Assembly (NCBI RefSeq): GCF_030386795.1
Contig: NZ_JANUQM010000019.1
Location: 1 to 64,000 of the forward strand
Direction of reading: 5' to 3'
From: Streptomyces sp. S.PNR 29
GTDB taxonomy: Bacteria > Actinomycetota > Actinomycetes > Streptomycetales > Streptomycetaceae
DNA length: 64,000 bases
Each line of letters starts with the position of its first letter. Position 1 is the first letter of the stretch. The notes beneath the pieces were generated by a model. That model was not told the DNA's origin and did not search any database. It worked only from the letters and a program-made list of their open reading frames with translations. Of this stretch, positions 25,266 to 34,650 are shown one piece after another. The position numbers were made by a program, and so were the translations under genes.

Positions 25266-26648
25266 CTATGCGGAAGCCTCCTGCGGGTCCCGGCGTCCCC
25301 GCAGCCACACGTACACCGGAATGCCCGCGAACAGGAACAGCACGCCCTGGTACACGGCCGCGTAGCCGGCGCCCGCGATCAGCCAGAAGGAGAAGGCGAA
25401 GGAGAGGACGGCCACGGTCAGGTCCCGGGCGAGGCCGACGGGGCGGACCCGGTCGCGGGTGCCGCGCGCCAGCCAGTACAGCTGGGCCGCGGCCGACAGC
25501 AGGTACGGCACGCAGCCGGTGAAGGTGGTGATCAGCACGAGGACGCGGAAGGTGGTGTCCGGGCCGGCCGTGTAGTTGAGGGCGATGAGGGCCGTGCCGA
25601 GGACCACGCAGGCGAGGACGCCGAAGCCGGGGACGCCGCCCTTGCCCACCCGGGCGAACGGCGCCGGGAAGAGGCCGTCGCGGGCGGCGGCGTACGGCAT
25701 CTGCGCGGCCAGCAGGATCCAGCCGTTGAGGCAGCCGGTGATCGAGGCCACGGCGACCAGCGCGATCGCCGTGCCGCCCCACGATCCACCGGTGATCGCG
25801 TCGACGGCGTCGGCGAAGGGGGCGCCGGAGCCTACGAGTTCGGCATGCGGGACGAGCCCGAAGACGGCGACCGTGCCGAGCACGTAGACCACCGCCGAGC
25901 CGAGCGTGCCGAGGACGCTGGCCCGCCCCACCGTCCGCTCCGGATCGCGCACCTCGCCCGCGCTGACCGCGGCCGACTCCACGCCGAGGAAGCTGTACAG
26001 CAGCAGCGCGGCGGAGGCGGCGAGGGCACCGGAGACGCTCTGGCCGGAGGCGTTGAAGGGGCCGAAGTTGTCCGCGTCGACGAAGAACAGGCCGACCGTC
26101 GACAGCAGCAGCAGGGGTACGAACTTCAGGACCGTCGAGACGACCTGGACCGCGCCGACCCAGCGGGTGCCCGCGAAGTTCGCGGCGGCCGGCAGCCACA
26201 GGGCGGCCAGGGCGACGACGGCTTCGAGGGCGTGGTTGCCGTGCAGGGGTATCAGGACGTCGACGTAACCGACCACCGCGACGGCCAGCGCGGCGATGCT
26301 GACCCAGCACATCGTCCAGTACGACCACGCCGACAGGAACCCGGCGAACTCGCCGAACGCGTCGCGCGGGTACACGTACAGGCCGCCGGTGACCGGGCTG
26401 CGCCGGGCCAGCTTCCCGAAGAGCAGTGCCAGCAGCACCGCGCCCAGGGACAGCACGAGGAAGGCGAGCAGGCTGACCGTGCCGTACGGGGCGACGGTGG
26501 CGGGCAGCGCGAAGATGCCGCCGCCGATGATGTTGCCCATGACCAGGGCGGTGGCGGCGGCCAGGCCGAAGGTACGGCGGGGCGGGGCGGCCCGGGGCGT
26601 CCCGGGCTCGGTGGGCCCGGCGGCCTCGGGGGTGCTGGTGGCGCTCAT
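25266..26648 (-). CDS. APC-family amino acid permease
   Basis: A 460-residue membrane transporter with about twelve transmembrane helices. The first helix shows the family's unwound substrate loop GNIIGGGIFALPA, and a later conserved SYWTMCWVS/VGYVDV region follows. Start ATG 26648 precedes PRAAPPRRTFGLAAATALVM; the frame continues upstream to 28058 without sense. It is divergent from a homocysteine S-methyltransferase gene, sharing a 126-base promoter region. In E. coli mmuP (permease) and mmuM are likewise paired for S-methylmethionine use, so uptake of S-methylmethionine is a reasonable inference. Confidence 0.9.
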   Translation of the reverse strand: MSATSTPEAAGPTEPGTPRAAPPRRTFGLAAATALVMGNIIGGGIFALPATVAPYGTVSLLAFLVLSLGAVLLALLFGKLARRSPVTGGLYVYPRDAFGEFAGFLSAWSYWTMCWVSIAALAVAVVGYVDVLIPLHGNHALEAVVALAALWLPAAANFAGTRWVGAVQVVSTVLKFVPLLLLSTVGLFFVDADNFGPFNASGQSVSGALAASAALLLYSFLGVESAAVSAGEVRDPERTVGRASVLGTLGSAVVYVLGTVAVFGLVPHAELVGSGAPFADAVDAITGGSWGGTAIALVAVASITGCLNGWILLAAQMPYAAARDGLFPAPFARVGKGGVPGFGVLACVVLGTALIALNYTAGPDTTFRVLVLITTFTGCVPYLLSAAAQLYWLARGTRDRVRPVGLARDLTVAVLSFAFSFWLIAGAGYAAVYQGVLFLFAGIPVYVWLRGRRDPQEASA

Positions 26649-26774
26649 AACGGTTCCCTGGGGAGGGGGACGGGGGAGGTGTGTGATCGTAACTCCGCAT
26701 CCCACATGCTGGGCGACCTGTTCATGAAATGGACACACCTGCCTTCCACCGGCTGCTTCGACTAGCGTCGTGAC

Positions 26775-27701
26775 ATGACCAGCGACACCCCGAAGCCCGC
26801 TCCCTCCCTCGCCGAGGCCCTCGCCGCCGGTCCGGTCGTGCTCGACGGCGGCATGTCCAACCAGCTGGAGTCGGCCGGGCACGACCTGAGCGACGAGCTG
26901 TGGTCGGCGCGGCTGCTCGCCGAACAGCCGGAGGCGGTCAGGGACGCGCACCTCGCCTACTACGAGGCGGGTGCCGACGTGGCGATCACCGCCAGCTACC
27001 AGGCCACCTTCGAGGGCTTCGCCAAGCGCGGGATCGGCCACGAGCAGGCGGCCGAACTCATGGCGCTGAGCGTCGAGTCGGCCCGCGAGGCGACGCGCCG
27101 GGCCGAGGCGGGGCGCCCGCTGTGGGTGGCGGCGTCGGCCGGTCCCTACGGGGCGATGCTCGCGGACGGCTCCGAGTACCGGGGCCGGTACGGCCTGACC
27201 GTGGCCGAGTTGGAGCGCTTCCACCGGCCCCGCCTGGAGGTCCTGGCGGCGGCCGGGCCGGACGTCCTCGCCCTGGAGACGGTCCCCGACGCCGACGAGG
27301 CCGCCGCGCTGCTGCGGGCGGTGCGCGGGCTGGGCGTCCCGGCCTGGCTGTCGTACACCGTCGCGGGCGACCGGACCCGCGCCGGGCAGCCGCTGGAGGA
27401 GGCCTTCGCCCTCGCCGCCGACGCCGAGGAGGTGATCGCGGTCGGCGTCAACTGCTGTGCCCCCGAGGACGCCGCCGCCGCGATCGGGACCGCGGCCCGG
27501 GTCACCGGCAAGCCGGTCGTGGTCTACCCCAACAGCGGCGAGGCCTGGGACGCCGACGCCCGCACCTGGACCGGCCGCTCCACCTTCACCACCGAGCAGG
27601 TCAACGCCTGGCACGCCTCCGGGGCCCGGCTGATCGGGGGATGCTGCCGGGTCGGCCCGGAGGCGATCGAGGGGATCGCGCGGACGCTGGCGGGGGTGTG
27701 A
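26775..27701 (+). CDS. mmuM: Homocysteine S-methyltransferase
   Basis: A 308-residue zinc enzyme that transfers a methyl group from S-methylmethionine (or S-adenosylmethionine) to homocysteine, making methionine. The N-terminal VVLDGGMSNQLES block, the zinc ligands in GVNCCAPED (Cys227) and GGCCRVGPEAI (Cys290, Cys291), and the length all fit MmuM. ATG 26775 is divergent from the APC permease, giving a mini-locus for plant-derived S-methylmethionine, which matches the plant-polymer theme of the window. Confidence 0.92.
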   Translation: MTSDTPKPAPSLAEALAAGPVVLDGGMSNQLESAGHDLSDELWSARLLAEQPEAVRDAHLAYYEAGADVAITASYQATFEGFAKRGIGHEQAAELMALSVESAREATRRAEAGRPLWVAASAGPYGAMLADGSEYRGRYGLTVAELERFHRPRLEVLAAAGPDVLALETVPDADEAAALLRAVRGLGVPAWLSYTVAGDRTRAGQPLEEAFALAADAEEVIAVGVNCCAPEDAAAAIGTAARVTGKPVVVYPNSGEAWDADARTWTGRSTFTTEQVNAWHASGARLIGGCCRVGPEAIEGIARTLAGV

Positions 27702-27768
27702 CGCCGGGCTCACCGCCGCATGGCCGCGTGGCGCGAAGGACGGCCGACGGCGGCCGTCGGGTCCGGGT

Positions 27769-27903
27769 TCAGGAGCAGCAGCCCGAGCCGCCCGCGTGGG
27801 GTTGTCCGCCGTGGAGGTCGTCGTCGTGGCCGGCGGCGATCCGTGCCCATTGTGCGGTCGGTCGTCCGTCCTTGCGGAACTGATCGCCGAGGGCGTCGAG
27901 ATC
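27769..27903 (-). pseudogene. Possible C-terminal remnant of an unrecognised gene
   Basis: In the 346-base gap after mmuM, the minus strand reads RDLDALGDQFRKDGRPTAQW and on to GGSGCCS before a TGA at 27769, with good third-position G/C. No start codon with a ribosome site precedes it, and upstream residues look random. I do not recognise the family. The rest of 27702-28047 shows nothing. Confidence 0.25.
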
Positions 27904-28047
27904 TCGGGCAGGCGCTCGCGCCGGCGGGGTTTGCAGTGGAGCCTGGAGAACACCATGCCCAGCTGGTTCGCCATCTGGACCGGGGGTGCGGTGCCGGGCG
28001 TGCGCTCCCAGATGCGCGCAGCGATAAACGCGATAGGGGTCGGCAGG

Positions 28048-28377
28048 ATGATGGGCATGGCTGTGTCGGCAGCAACACGTCAGCTTTGTGACGCCACGTT
28101 TCCGGATGCCGAAGCCGCGAGCGTCCTGTCACTCCTTGATCTCTATGCAGGCGCGGAGCGTGAACGTGTGCATCAGGCTGTCGTCCGGCTGAGCGGAGGA
28201 CGACTCGGCAGGCTTCGCATCTGGCTCGATGAGGCCAAACGCCAGCCGGAGACGGTCCTGTGGTTCGGCGAGTCGCCCTCCGACGTCTCGCAGGACACAC
28301 ACGCCTTCGCAGTGGAGTTCATTAACACCTTTCTGGATAGGCACCTCGACACTCCTGCGGAGCCTACGGACGAGTGA
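28048..28377 (+). CDS. Hypothetical protein, 109 residues
   Basis: A small soluble acidic protein with no recognised domain: predicted alpha-helical (ASVLSLLDLYAGAERERVHQ, GRLGRLRIWLDEAKRQPETV) with a Phe-rich end (HAFAVEFINTFLDRHL). Three start codons cluster at 28048, 28051 and 28057; AGGGG lies 8 bases before 28048. The frame is open back to 27796 but without coding character. It sits 167 bases upstream of the EACC1-caspase module on the same strand and could be an accessory part; function unknown. Confidence 0.6.
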   Translation: MMGMAVSAATRQLCDATFPDAEAASVLSLLDLYAGAERERVHQAVVRLSGGRLGRLRIWLDEAKRQPETVLWFGESPSDVSQDTHAFAVEFINTFLDRHLDTPAEPTDE

Positions 28378-28544
28378 CAGACGTCTGTCGGCACACCGCA
28401 CCGCGACATCGAACGCCTGCAGGGCGACCCGGCATCAGCTGAAGGACGCACAACTCCCTGATGACGTCTCGTCAGCGGCGTCCTCCAGGCAACCGTGTCG
28501 CACCTATCATCTTGTGTCACGTCGGCACTTGCTACGGGTGGGGA

Positions 28545-29066
28545 ATGGCTGTGGAGATCCACGTCACCATAGAGACGACAGGCACCGCAGACGTGCACGA
28601 GCTGCGGCGGTTTCTGACCGCACAGCCCCGCCTGAGAGGCCGCGTGACACGGGCGGACGCCTCCGCGCCGCCTCCGCCGGGCACCATGGGACTGGTCGCG
28701 GACGCCCTGCTCGCGCTGCTGGCCCCGGGCGGTGTGGCGAGCGTGCTGGCGGGCGCCGTCATCGCCTGGGTGCAGAGCCGCAAGGGCGACCAGTCGGTGA
28801 CCCTGACCCGGCCGGACGGCACGCAGATCAGCGTGACCTCCACCCAGGTGCGCTCGATGGACCCCACCCAGGTGGAGGCGCTCGTCAGGCAGCTCGCCGC
28901 CCAGTTGGAACCGGCGGAGGGTGACGCGGTCGCCGGTCCCGAGCGACAGCAACCGGATTCCGGCGCCGGCGGGACCCTCGACCCGGCACACCGGCCGGCC
29001 GCCGCACCGGCCGATCCCGCCCGCCGCCCGGGCGCAGGTCCGGACGGCGGGGCGCCGGCCCCGTGA
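28545..29066 (+). CDS. Effector-associated constant component EACC1-type protein
   Basis: A 173-residue protein. N-terminal beta-alpha segment (AVEIHVTIETTGTADVHELR) leads to a single hydrophobic helix (about residues 50-74, ALLALLAPGGVASVLAGAV), then VQSRKGDQSVTLTRPDGTQI and a helix (PTQVEALVRQLAAQLEP), ending in a disordered Pro/Ala tail. This architecture matches the EACC1 component described by Kaur, Burroughs, Iyer and Aravind (2020) in NTP-dependent conflict systems, where it is the invariant partner of variable effectors. The stop overlaps the GTG of the caspase gene by four bases, so they are translated together. Membrane location is predicted. Confidence 0.82.
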   Translation: MAVEIHVTIETTGTADVHELRRFLTAQPRLRGRVTRADASAPPPPGTMGLVADALLALLAPGGVASVLAGAVIAWVQSRKGDQSVTLTRPDGTQISVTSTQVRSMDPTQVEALVRQLAAQLEPAEGDAVAGPERQQPDSGAGGTLDPAHRPAAAPADPARRPGAGPDGGAPAP

Positions 29067-32000
29067 CGGCCCCGGGACAGGTGCATCCGGACTCGGCCGG
29101 GTCCGGGCTCTCCCTCACCGGCGCCCGCGCCGTGCTCGTCGGCACCGGTCGCCACCGCGACGGCTCCCGCCTGGCCGACCTGCCAGGAGTCGACACCACT
29201 CTCGACGACCTGGCCCAACTGCTCCGCGAGCTCTGCGGGATGCCCCCGGAGCATGTCCTGCGGGTGCCCTCCGACTCCGGCCCGGACGTGGTCGTCGAGG
29301 CGGTCACCCAGGCATGCGAGGAGGCCGACGGTGTCGTGCTCTTCTGCCACGTCGGGCACGGGCTGCTGGGACCGGGCAACAAGCTGTACCTCGCGACCCA
29401 TGGGTCCATGGACGCCCAGCGGGTCGCCGGTGCAGTGCCGTACGAGACCGTCAAGGGCCTGCTGGAGGAGGCCCCGTTCGGCAGTGTCGTCATCCTGGAC
29501 TGCTGCTTCTCCGGTATGTCCCAGGTGCCGCACGGCTCAGGCGCCACCGGTCCCTACGTCCAGGTCCGCCCGTCCGGCAGTTTCCTCCTCGCCTCGGCGT
29601 CGTCCTACGCGCCGTCCTTCGCTCCGGAGGGGCAACGGCACACGCTCTTCGGGGGCAAGCTCATCAGCCTGCTCCGTGACGGCGACCCGGCCGGGCCGCC
29701 GATGCTCACCCTGGACCGGCTTCACCGCGGCATCGAAGAGAGGTCCGACGACACCACCCGCCCCCACGCGTCCAGCGAGGGAACCCTCGGCGGACTCGTC
29801 ATCGCGCCCAACCGTGCCTACCGGTTCTCCGGTCCACCCGCCGCCGAACCGCCGGCCCCGCTCCCCTGCCCCTACTTCGGCATGAGGCCGCTCGGGCCGA
29901 ACGAAAGCACCTGGTTCTTCGGCCGCGACCGTGAACTGGACCGCCTGGCCGAAGCGGTCGAGGCACCGGAGGCGGAGCGCCGGCCCGTCATCGTCATAGG
30001 AGCCTCCGGCGCGGGCAAGTCCTCCCTCCTCGGGGCCGGGCTACTCGCCCGGCTGGACCGCTACCACGCGATGGGACGGACGCGCACCTGGCCCGTCCTA
30101 CGGATGTTGTCGCCCGGAAAGACCCCGCTGCAGTCGTTGGCGAACCAATGGGCCGAGGCAACCGGACTGCCCCCGGGCACAGTGCTGGCGGAGCTGGCCG
30201 CCGGACGCTTCCCCGCCCCGCCGGCGGACGCTCGGGACGACCACGAGCAGGCCCGGCGCCCCGCGGTCGCCGTCCCCCGGGTGCTGGTGATCGACCAGTT
30301 CGAGGAGGTCTTCACCACTGCGGCGAAAACCGAGCGGACAGACTTCCTCCGTCTGGTGTCCGGCAGCGCCGACGGCGATCGGTCCGGGCCGGACGACGCC
30401 CGTCCCCGGATCGTGCTCGCCGTCAGAGCCGACTTCTACGGCGAATGCCTCGCCGACCCGGGACTGCGCGCCGCCCTCTCCTCCACCCCTCCGGTGCACT
30501 GTGCCCCTCTGGACGGCACAGCGCTCAGGGAGGCCATCGAGGGGCCCGCCGAGCGGGGCGGGCTGGAACTGGAGCCCGGACTGGTCGACCGCATCCTGTG
30601 GGACCTGCGGCGCTCGGACGGCGACACACCCGTCGAGGAGAGGCCCGCCGCGGCACTGCCGCTCCTGGCCCATGCTCTGCAGCGGACTTGGGTGAACCGT
30701 TCGGGAGCCAGGATGACCCTGGCCGGCTACCAGGCCACGGGCGGCATCTGGAAATCGGTCACGGAGTCCTGCAAGACCCTGCACGACAGCCTCACCCCCG
30801 CCGAGCGACGATCGCTGCGGACGCTGCTGCTCAGCCTCGTGCACCTCACGCCCACCGGCGAACCCGTCGCCCGGCGCGTCACCTTCGAGGACGTGCTCGC
30901 GGGTCACGGGCCGGACGAGCGGGAACGTCTGCGGGCAGTCTGCGAGTCGCTCCGGCAGAAGAGCCTCATCACGCTGGACCAGGACGGCTTGCGCATCGCC
31001 CACGAGGCGCTGCTGTACGCCTGGACCGATCTGCGTACCTGGATCCTGGGCGCCCGGGCCCGCCTGCTCGCCCGGCAGCAACTGACCGAGGCCGCCCACG
31101 CCTGGAACGCCGGCCACCGCCACCGGGACTATCTGTACACCGGCAACCGCCTTTCCGCGGTCCGCGCCTGGGCTGCACCGGGCAACGGGCCGGACACCGC
31201 GACACGTCCGCCCGCCCGGCGGACACTGCCCGAATCCCCCTCGGATCCGCCCGGGTCGGGGACTGCCGGCACGGACGACGAGGCCGCCGGCGGAGACGCA
31301 CCCCCCGTACTCACCGGCCTTGAACGGGAGTTCCTGCACAGCAGCCTGCGGGCCGACCGCCGGCGCAAGCTCACCCGCGCTCTGCTGACCGGCGGCGTCC
31401 TTGCTCTCGCCCTCCTCCTCACCGTCGTCGGGACGCTCGCCTACACGGAACGCGCCAAGTCCCGGGAACAGGCCGCAGTCCTGGCCTCCCAGCGGATCGC
31501 GGCCCAGGCCGACGTGCTGCGCGCCCAGGATCCGGCGGCCGCGCTGGACCTGAGTCTGACCGCCTACCGGACCTCGCCCACCGAGGAAGCGAAGGCCAGT
31601 ATGGTGCGCTCGGCTCTGACCCCCGTCCACACCAGGCTCGGCGGACACAGCAAGCAGGTCTTCACCGTCGCCTACCGCCCGGACGGCGCGGTGCTGGCCA
31701 GCTCCAGCCGGGACGGCACGGTGCGGCTGTGGCACACCCGCGACCCGTACCGTCCTCGTCCCGGACCGGTGATCCGCGTCGGCGGGAACTCGTCCGTCTT
31801 CTGGGCGCCCGACGGCCGCCACCTGTACGTCCAGACTGTCAAGGATCTGCAGGTCTACGACGTTCGCCAGGTCGATCGCCCGCGTCGCACAGCCCGCGCG
31901 ACCACGGAGGGCCTCGACCGGCCGTACCGGCCCGCTCTCAGCGCGGACGGCACGACCCTGGCCCTTCCGCTGGCCCGGGGCCGCATGGTGCTGTGGGACC

Positions 32001-33835
32001 TGCGGAACCCGGCGTCTCCCGTTCCGCATGCGGTGCGGATGTCCGACGACTCCCACGACCTGATAGCGGTCGCGTGGCGGCCCGACGGGAAGCTCCTCGC
32101 CGTCACGGCCGCGGCCACCAGACCCGGGGGACGGGACAGGGTCCAGCTCTGGGACACCGCTGATCCCACCGAGCCCCGGCTGCGCACGACCCTGCGGAGG
32201 TCGGCCACCGCCATGGTCTTCAGTGCCGACGGCCGGTCTCTGACCACCGCCTTGCCCGACCGCGGCATCACGACGCTCGACGTGTCCGATCCGGATCAGG
32301 TGAAGACACCTGAGGGAATCAGTGGCTACGGCAATCCGGCCGAGGGCCTCTACTGGCAGGTCGCCCGTTCCCCGGACGGCCGCCACCTCGCCGCGGCCGG
32401 CTCCACGGACGGCAACGCGTGGATCTACCAGAACAACGCCACCACCACGACACGGGACAGCTTCTACAAGGGCGAGATGCTGCCCGGCAGTGTGCCGCTG
32501 GTCTCCGTGGCCTACCGGCCGGACGGGCGGGGCGTGGTGACCGGTGACGAGAAGGGCGGGGTCCATCTGTGGAGTCCGCCTCCGCACAGCGTGGACGGGG
32601 CCTACACCAGCGGAGGACGTTTCAACCCCAGCGACGCCTTCGCACCCGGACATCGCCTTTTCGCCACGGACGACGACGATCTCAAGACCAGCACCATCTG
32701 GCGGCTGACCGGGACGATGCCCCGGAAGGTGGACACGTTGCCCACGCCGTGGCGGTACGTCGCCTTCCTGCCGGGCGGGGCGCTCTTCCTCGCCCGGGAT
32801 CCGGACGGCCGGCGGACCGGCCTGTGGGATCTGTCCGGCGGCCGGCCCGAACTCCGGCACGTCTTCACGGCAACGCACGGTCCCACCGCCGTCTCACCGA
32901 ACGGCGACCGCCTGGCTCTCCAGACCGGTGAGGACGGCCCCCTGGTCATCTGGGACGTCAGCCGCCCCGACCGGCCGCGCCGTACCGGATCGGTGCCGGT
33001 GGACACCGACGGCACCTTCACGCCGGTGTTCACCGCGCCGGACGTCCTCGCGGTCATGTCGGACGAAGTCACGCAGTTGTGGAACCTGGCCGTGCCGGGG
33101 AGCCCCCGCCGGGGGCAGAAAGTGCCGGGCTCCGCCTCGGCCGCCGTGCCGCAGGAAGGGAAGCAGCAGGCTTTGTTGCTGGTGAAGCCGGCGAAGGGCC
33201 CGAAGGCCGACGAACGTTTGGCGGTCTACCGGCTGTCACCCGCGGCGACGGCCCACAAGCTCAGGGACGATGTGACCGTCGACCGTCAGCGGACCACTGT
33301 CGCCTTCACCGTCCTGGACCACCGCTTCGTGGTGACGCTGCCCGCCAAGATCGGTCAGCCCCGCGTGTGGGACCTCGACGAGCCCGCGCCCCGCGGCAGC
33401 ATGGACCCGCCGGCCGGTCTGCCCGGCTCACACTTCCTCATGGAGGGCATCACGGCGGGTGACACACCGCGGGGCGGGGTGGTCGCCGCCTGGCAGGAGG
33501 AGACCGGCGCCCGTGATCTCGCCGTCTGGACCTTCACGGCCGACGCGTCGGCGGACGGCCCGCACACCGGCCGCTTCGAGCTGATCTACGACGTCCCCGC
33601 CGTCACGGAAGGAATCAGCGGCTTCTCCGTTCTCCAGCCGAGCCCGAACGGAGACGCCCTCGTCCTCTCCACCGGCCCCGGTCTGACCGCGGGGCTCGGC
33701 GGCCAACTCGTCCTGCTGCCCACGGATCCCGACCGGCTGGCTGGACTGCTCTGCGAGGTTCGGCCCGGCACCGTCCCGCGCGGTGTCTGGACGAAGGCCT
33801 TTCCCGACCTCGAGTACCACGACCCGTGCGGCTGA
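29063..33835 (+). CDS. Caspase-like peptidase - STAND NTPase - TM - WD40 repeat protein
   Basis: A 1590-residue, one-gene conflict effector. Residues about 18-250 are a caspase-like (C14) peptidase with catalytic His99 in CHVGHGLLG and Cys148 in ILDCCFSG. Residues about 270-740 are a STAND-type NTPase with Walker A GASGAGKSS (313-321) and Walker B LVIDQFEE (408-415), followed by winged-helix and helical regions. A transmembrane helix (about 775-795, LLTGGVLALALLLTVVGTLA) and a short coiled coil precede a WD40 propeller region (about 850-1590), beginning LGGHSKQVFTVAYRPDGAVL. In this class the propeller senses a signal, the NTPase oligomerises, and the caspase is activated and cleaves host proteins, leading to cell death or dormancy. 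GTG 29063 is coupled to EACC1. Confidence 0.9.
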   Translation: MTAPGQVHPDSAGSGLSLTGARAVLVGTGRHRDGSRLADLPGVDTTLDDLAQLLRELCGMPPEHVLRVPSDSGPDVVVEAVTQACEEADGVVLFCHVGHGLLGPGNKLYLATHGSMDAQRVAGAVPYETVKGLLEEAPFGSVVILDCCFSGMSQVPHGSGATGPYVQVRPSGSFLLASASSYAPSFAPEGQRHTLFGGKLISLLRDGDPAGPPMLTLDRLHRGIEERSDDTTRPHASSEGTLGGLVIAPNRAYRFSGPPAAEPPAPLPCPYFGMRPLGPNESTWFFGRDRELDRLAEAVEAPEAERRPVIVIGASGAGKSSLLGAGLLARLDRYHAMGRTRTWPVLRMLSPGKTPLQSLANQWAEATGLPPGTVLAELAAGRFPAPPADARDDHEQARRPAVAVPRVLVIDQFEEVFTTAAKTERTDFLRLVSGSADGDRSGPDDARPRIVLAVRADFYGECLADPGLRAALSSTPPVHCAPLDGTALREAIEGPAERGGLELEPGLVDRILWDLRRSDGDTPVEERPAAALPLLAHALQRTWVNRSGARMTLAGYQATGGIWKSVTESCKTLHDSLTPAERRSLRTLLLSLVHLTPTGEPVARRVTFEDVLAGHGPDERERLRAVCESLRQKSLITLDQDGLRIAHEALLYAWTDLRTWILGARARLLARQQLTEAAHAWNAGHRHRDYLYTGNRLSAVRAWAAPGNGPDTATRPPARRTLPESPSDPPGSGTAGTDDEAAGGDAPPVLTGLEREFLHSSLRADRRRKLTRALLTGGVLALALLLTVVGTLAYTERAKSREQAAVLASQRIAAQADVLRAQDPAAALDLSLTAYRTSPTEEAKASMVRSALTPVHTRLGGHSKQVFTVAYRPDGAVLASSSRDGTVRLWHTRDPYRPRPGPVIRVGGNSSVFWAPDGRHLYVQTVKDLQVYDVRQVDRPRRTARATTEGLDRPYRPALSADGTTLALPLARGRMVLWDLRNPASPVPHAVRMSDDSHDLIAVAWRPDGKLLAVTAAATRPGGRDRVQLWDTADPTEPRLRTTLRRSATAMVFSADGRSLTTALPDRGITTLDVSDPDQVKTPEGISGYGNPAEGLYWQVARSPDGRHLAAAGSTDGNAWIYQNNATTTTRDSFYKGEMLPGSVPLVSVAYRPDGRGVVTGDEKGGVHLWSPPPHSVDGAYTSGGRFNPSDAFAPGHRLFATDDDDLKTSTIWRLTGTMPRKVDTLPTPWRYVAFLPGGALFLARDPDGRRTGLWDLSGGRPELRHVFTATHGPTAVSPNGDRLALQTGEDGPLVIWDVSRPDRPRRTGSVPVDTDGTFTPVFTAPDVLAVMSDEVTQLWNLAVPGSPRRGQKVPGSASAAVPQEGKQQALLLVKPAKGPKADERLAVYRLSPAATAHKLRDDVTVDRQRTTVAFTVLDHRFVVTLPAKIGQPRVWDLDEPAPRGSMDPPAGLPGSHFLMEGITAGDTPRGGVVAAWQEETGARDLAVWTFTADASADGPHTGRFELIYDVPAVTEGISGFSVLQPSPNGDALVLSTGPGLTAGLGGQLVLLPTDPDRLAGLLCEVRPGTVPRGVWTKAFPDLEYHDPCG

Positions 33836-33941
33836 GCGGGGACGGCCTCCGCGGCGGAGCGATCAGCACGCCACAGGTGGCCAGTGCGTCGAGGAGTGGC
33901 GGCGCAGGCATACTCAGCAGCCCCGGTACACCCACGGCAGG

Positions 33942-34343
33942 TCAGGACTGCTCGATCAGCTTCCTCAGCTCGGGCGGGAGTTCCTTGACATGGTCGACCA
34001 CGGCGAGACGGTACTCCCCGGGGTCCTCCGCCACCGCGATGGCGATGTTCGGGTCCACCCCCCGGACGGCGAACGCGGTCGTGAGGGTCGGGCCCTCCCC
34101 GTCGTCGCCGTCGTCGGGGGTGTCGTCGCACGCGGGGCGGGTGGCGCCGCCGAGCGACTCCCCTACGGGGAGGTCGGTTTCGGCCCAGCCCATGTATCTG
34201 CGGCTGTCGTACTCGACGACGTAGGCGCAGGACGGCGCGGCGTCGCCTCCGCCGTCCGGCACCGACGTACAGGCTGCGGAGAGGGCGGTCGCGAGCAGCA
34301 CCCATGCCGGGCAGCGTCCGCCGCGCAGGGGTAACGCCTTCAT
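33942..34343 (-). CDS. DUF6281-type lipoprotein
   Basis: A 133-residue predicted lipoprotein: lipobox LSAAC, then CAYVVEYDSRRYMGWAE, an acidic Asp/Gly stretch, and AFAVRGVDPNIAIAVAEDP. The CAYVV-YD-R-Y pattern is what I recall for DUF6281, widespread in Streptomyces and of unknown role. ATG 34343 has a strong AAGGAGG eight bases upstream. It is convergent with the caspase gene, 106 bases apart. Confidence 0.75.
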   Translation of the reverse strand: MKALPLRGGRCPAWVLLATALSAACTSVPDGGGDAAPSCAYVVEYDSRRYMGWAETDLPVGESLGGATRPACDDTPDDGDDGEGPTLTTAFAVRGVDPNIAIAVAEDPGEYRLAVVDHVKELPPELRKLIEQS

Positions 34344-34399
34344 CGGTGACGCCTCCTTGTGGTTGGCCGGCTTCGTACGGGACGTGCCGGGCCGTACGA

Positions 34400-34650
34400 A
34401 CGTTCAGTGCGCCGGTGGTCCTTCCGCCACCAGTTGTCCAGCAGCGCCGCCCTCCGGCCCCAGGTCGATCAGCCAGTCGGAGGCGTGGATGACGTCGAGG
34501 TTGTGCTCGATGGTGACGACGGAGTGGCCGGCGTCGACGAGGCGTTGCAGGACGTCGGAGGCGGGCGGTGTCGGCAGCGTGCAGGCCGGTCGTCGGCTCG
34601 TCGAGGACGTACAGCACGCCCGTCAGGCCGGAGCCCAGCCCGCCTCCACG
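34400..34650 (-). pseudogene. Frameshifted 3' remnant of a UvrA-like ABC ATPase gene
   Basis: The minus strand encodes, in one frame, LGSGLTGVLYVLDEPTTGLH then AADTARL. In the next frame it continues DVLQRLVDAGHSVVTIEHNL and DVIHASDWLIDLGPEGG, then QLVAEG. Together these are the Walker B/D-loop/H-loop region and C-terminus of UvrA-type excinuclease proteins. The frame change near 34560 and the absence of the ABC signature and upstream zinc domains show the gene is dead. It belongs to a decayed stretch that also contains an IS5 fragment. Confidence 0.8.

Noticed and set aside
26649..28058. N-terminal extension of the APC permease frame
   Set aside because: The frame stays open by composition only; the permease begins at 26648 with its first helix, and the divergent mmuM gene occupies the region.
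30098..32878. 926-codon minus-strand open frame
   Set aside because: Antisense to the STAND/WD40 part of the caspase gene, whose catalytic motifs are clear; caused by high G+C.
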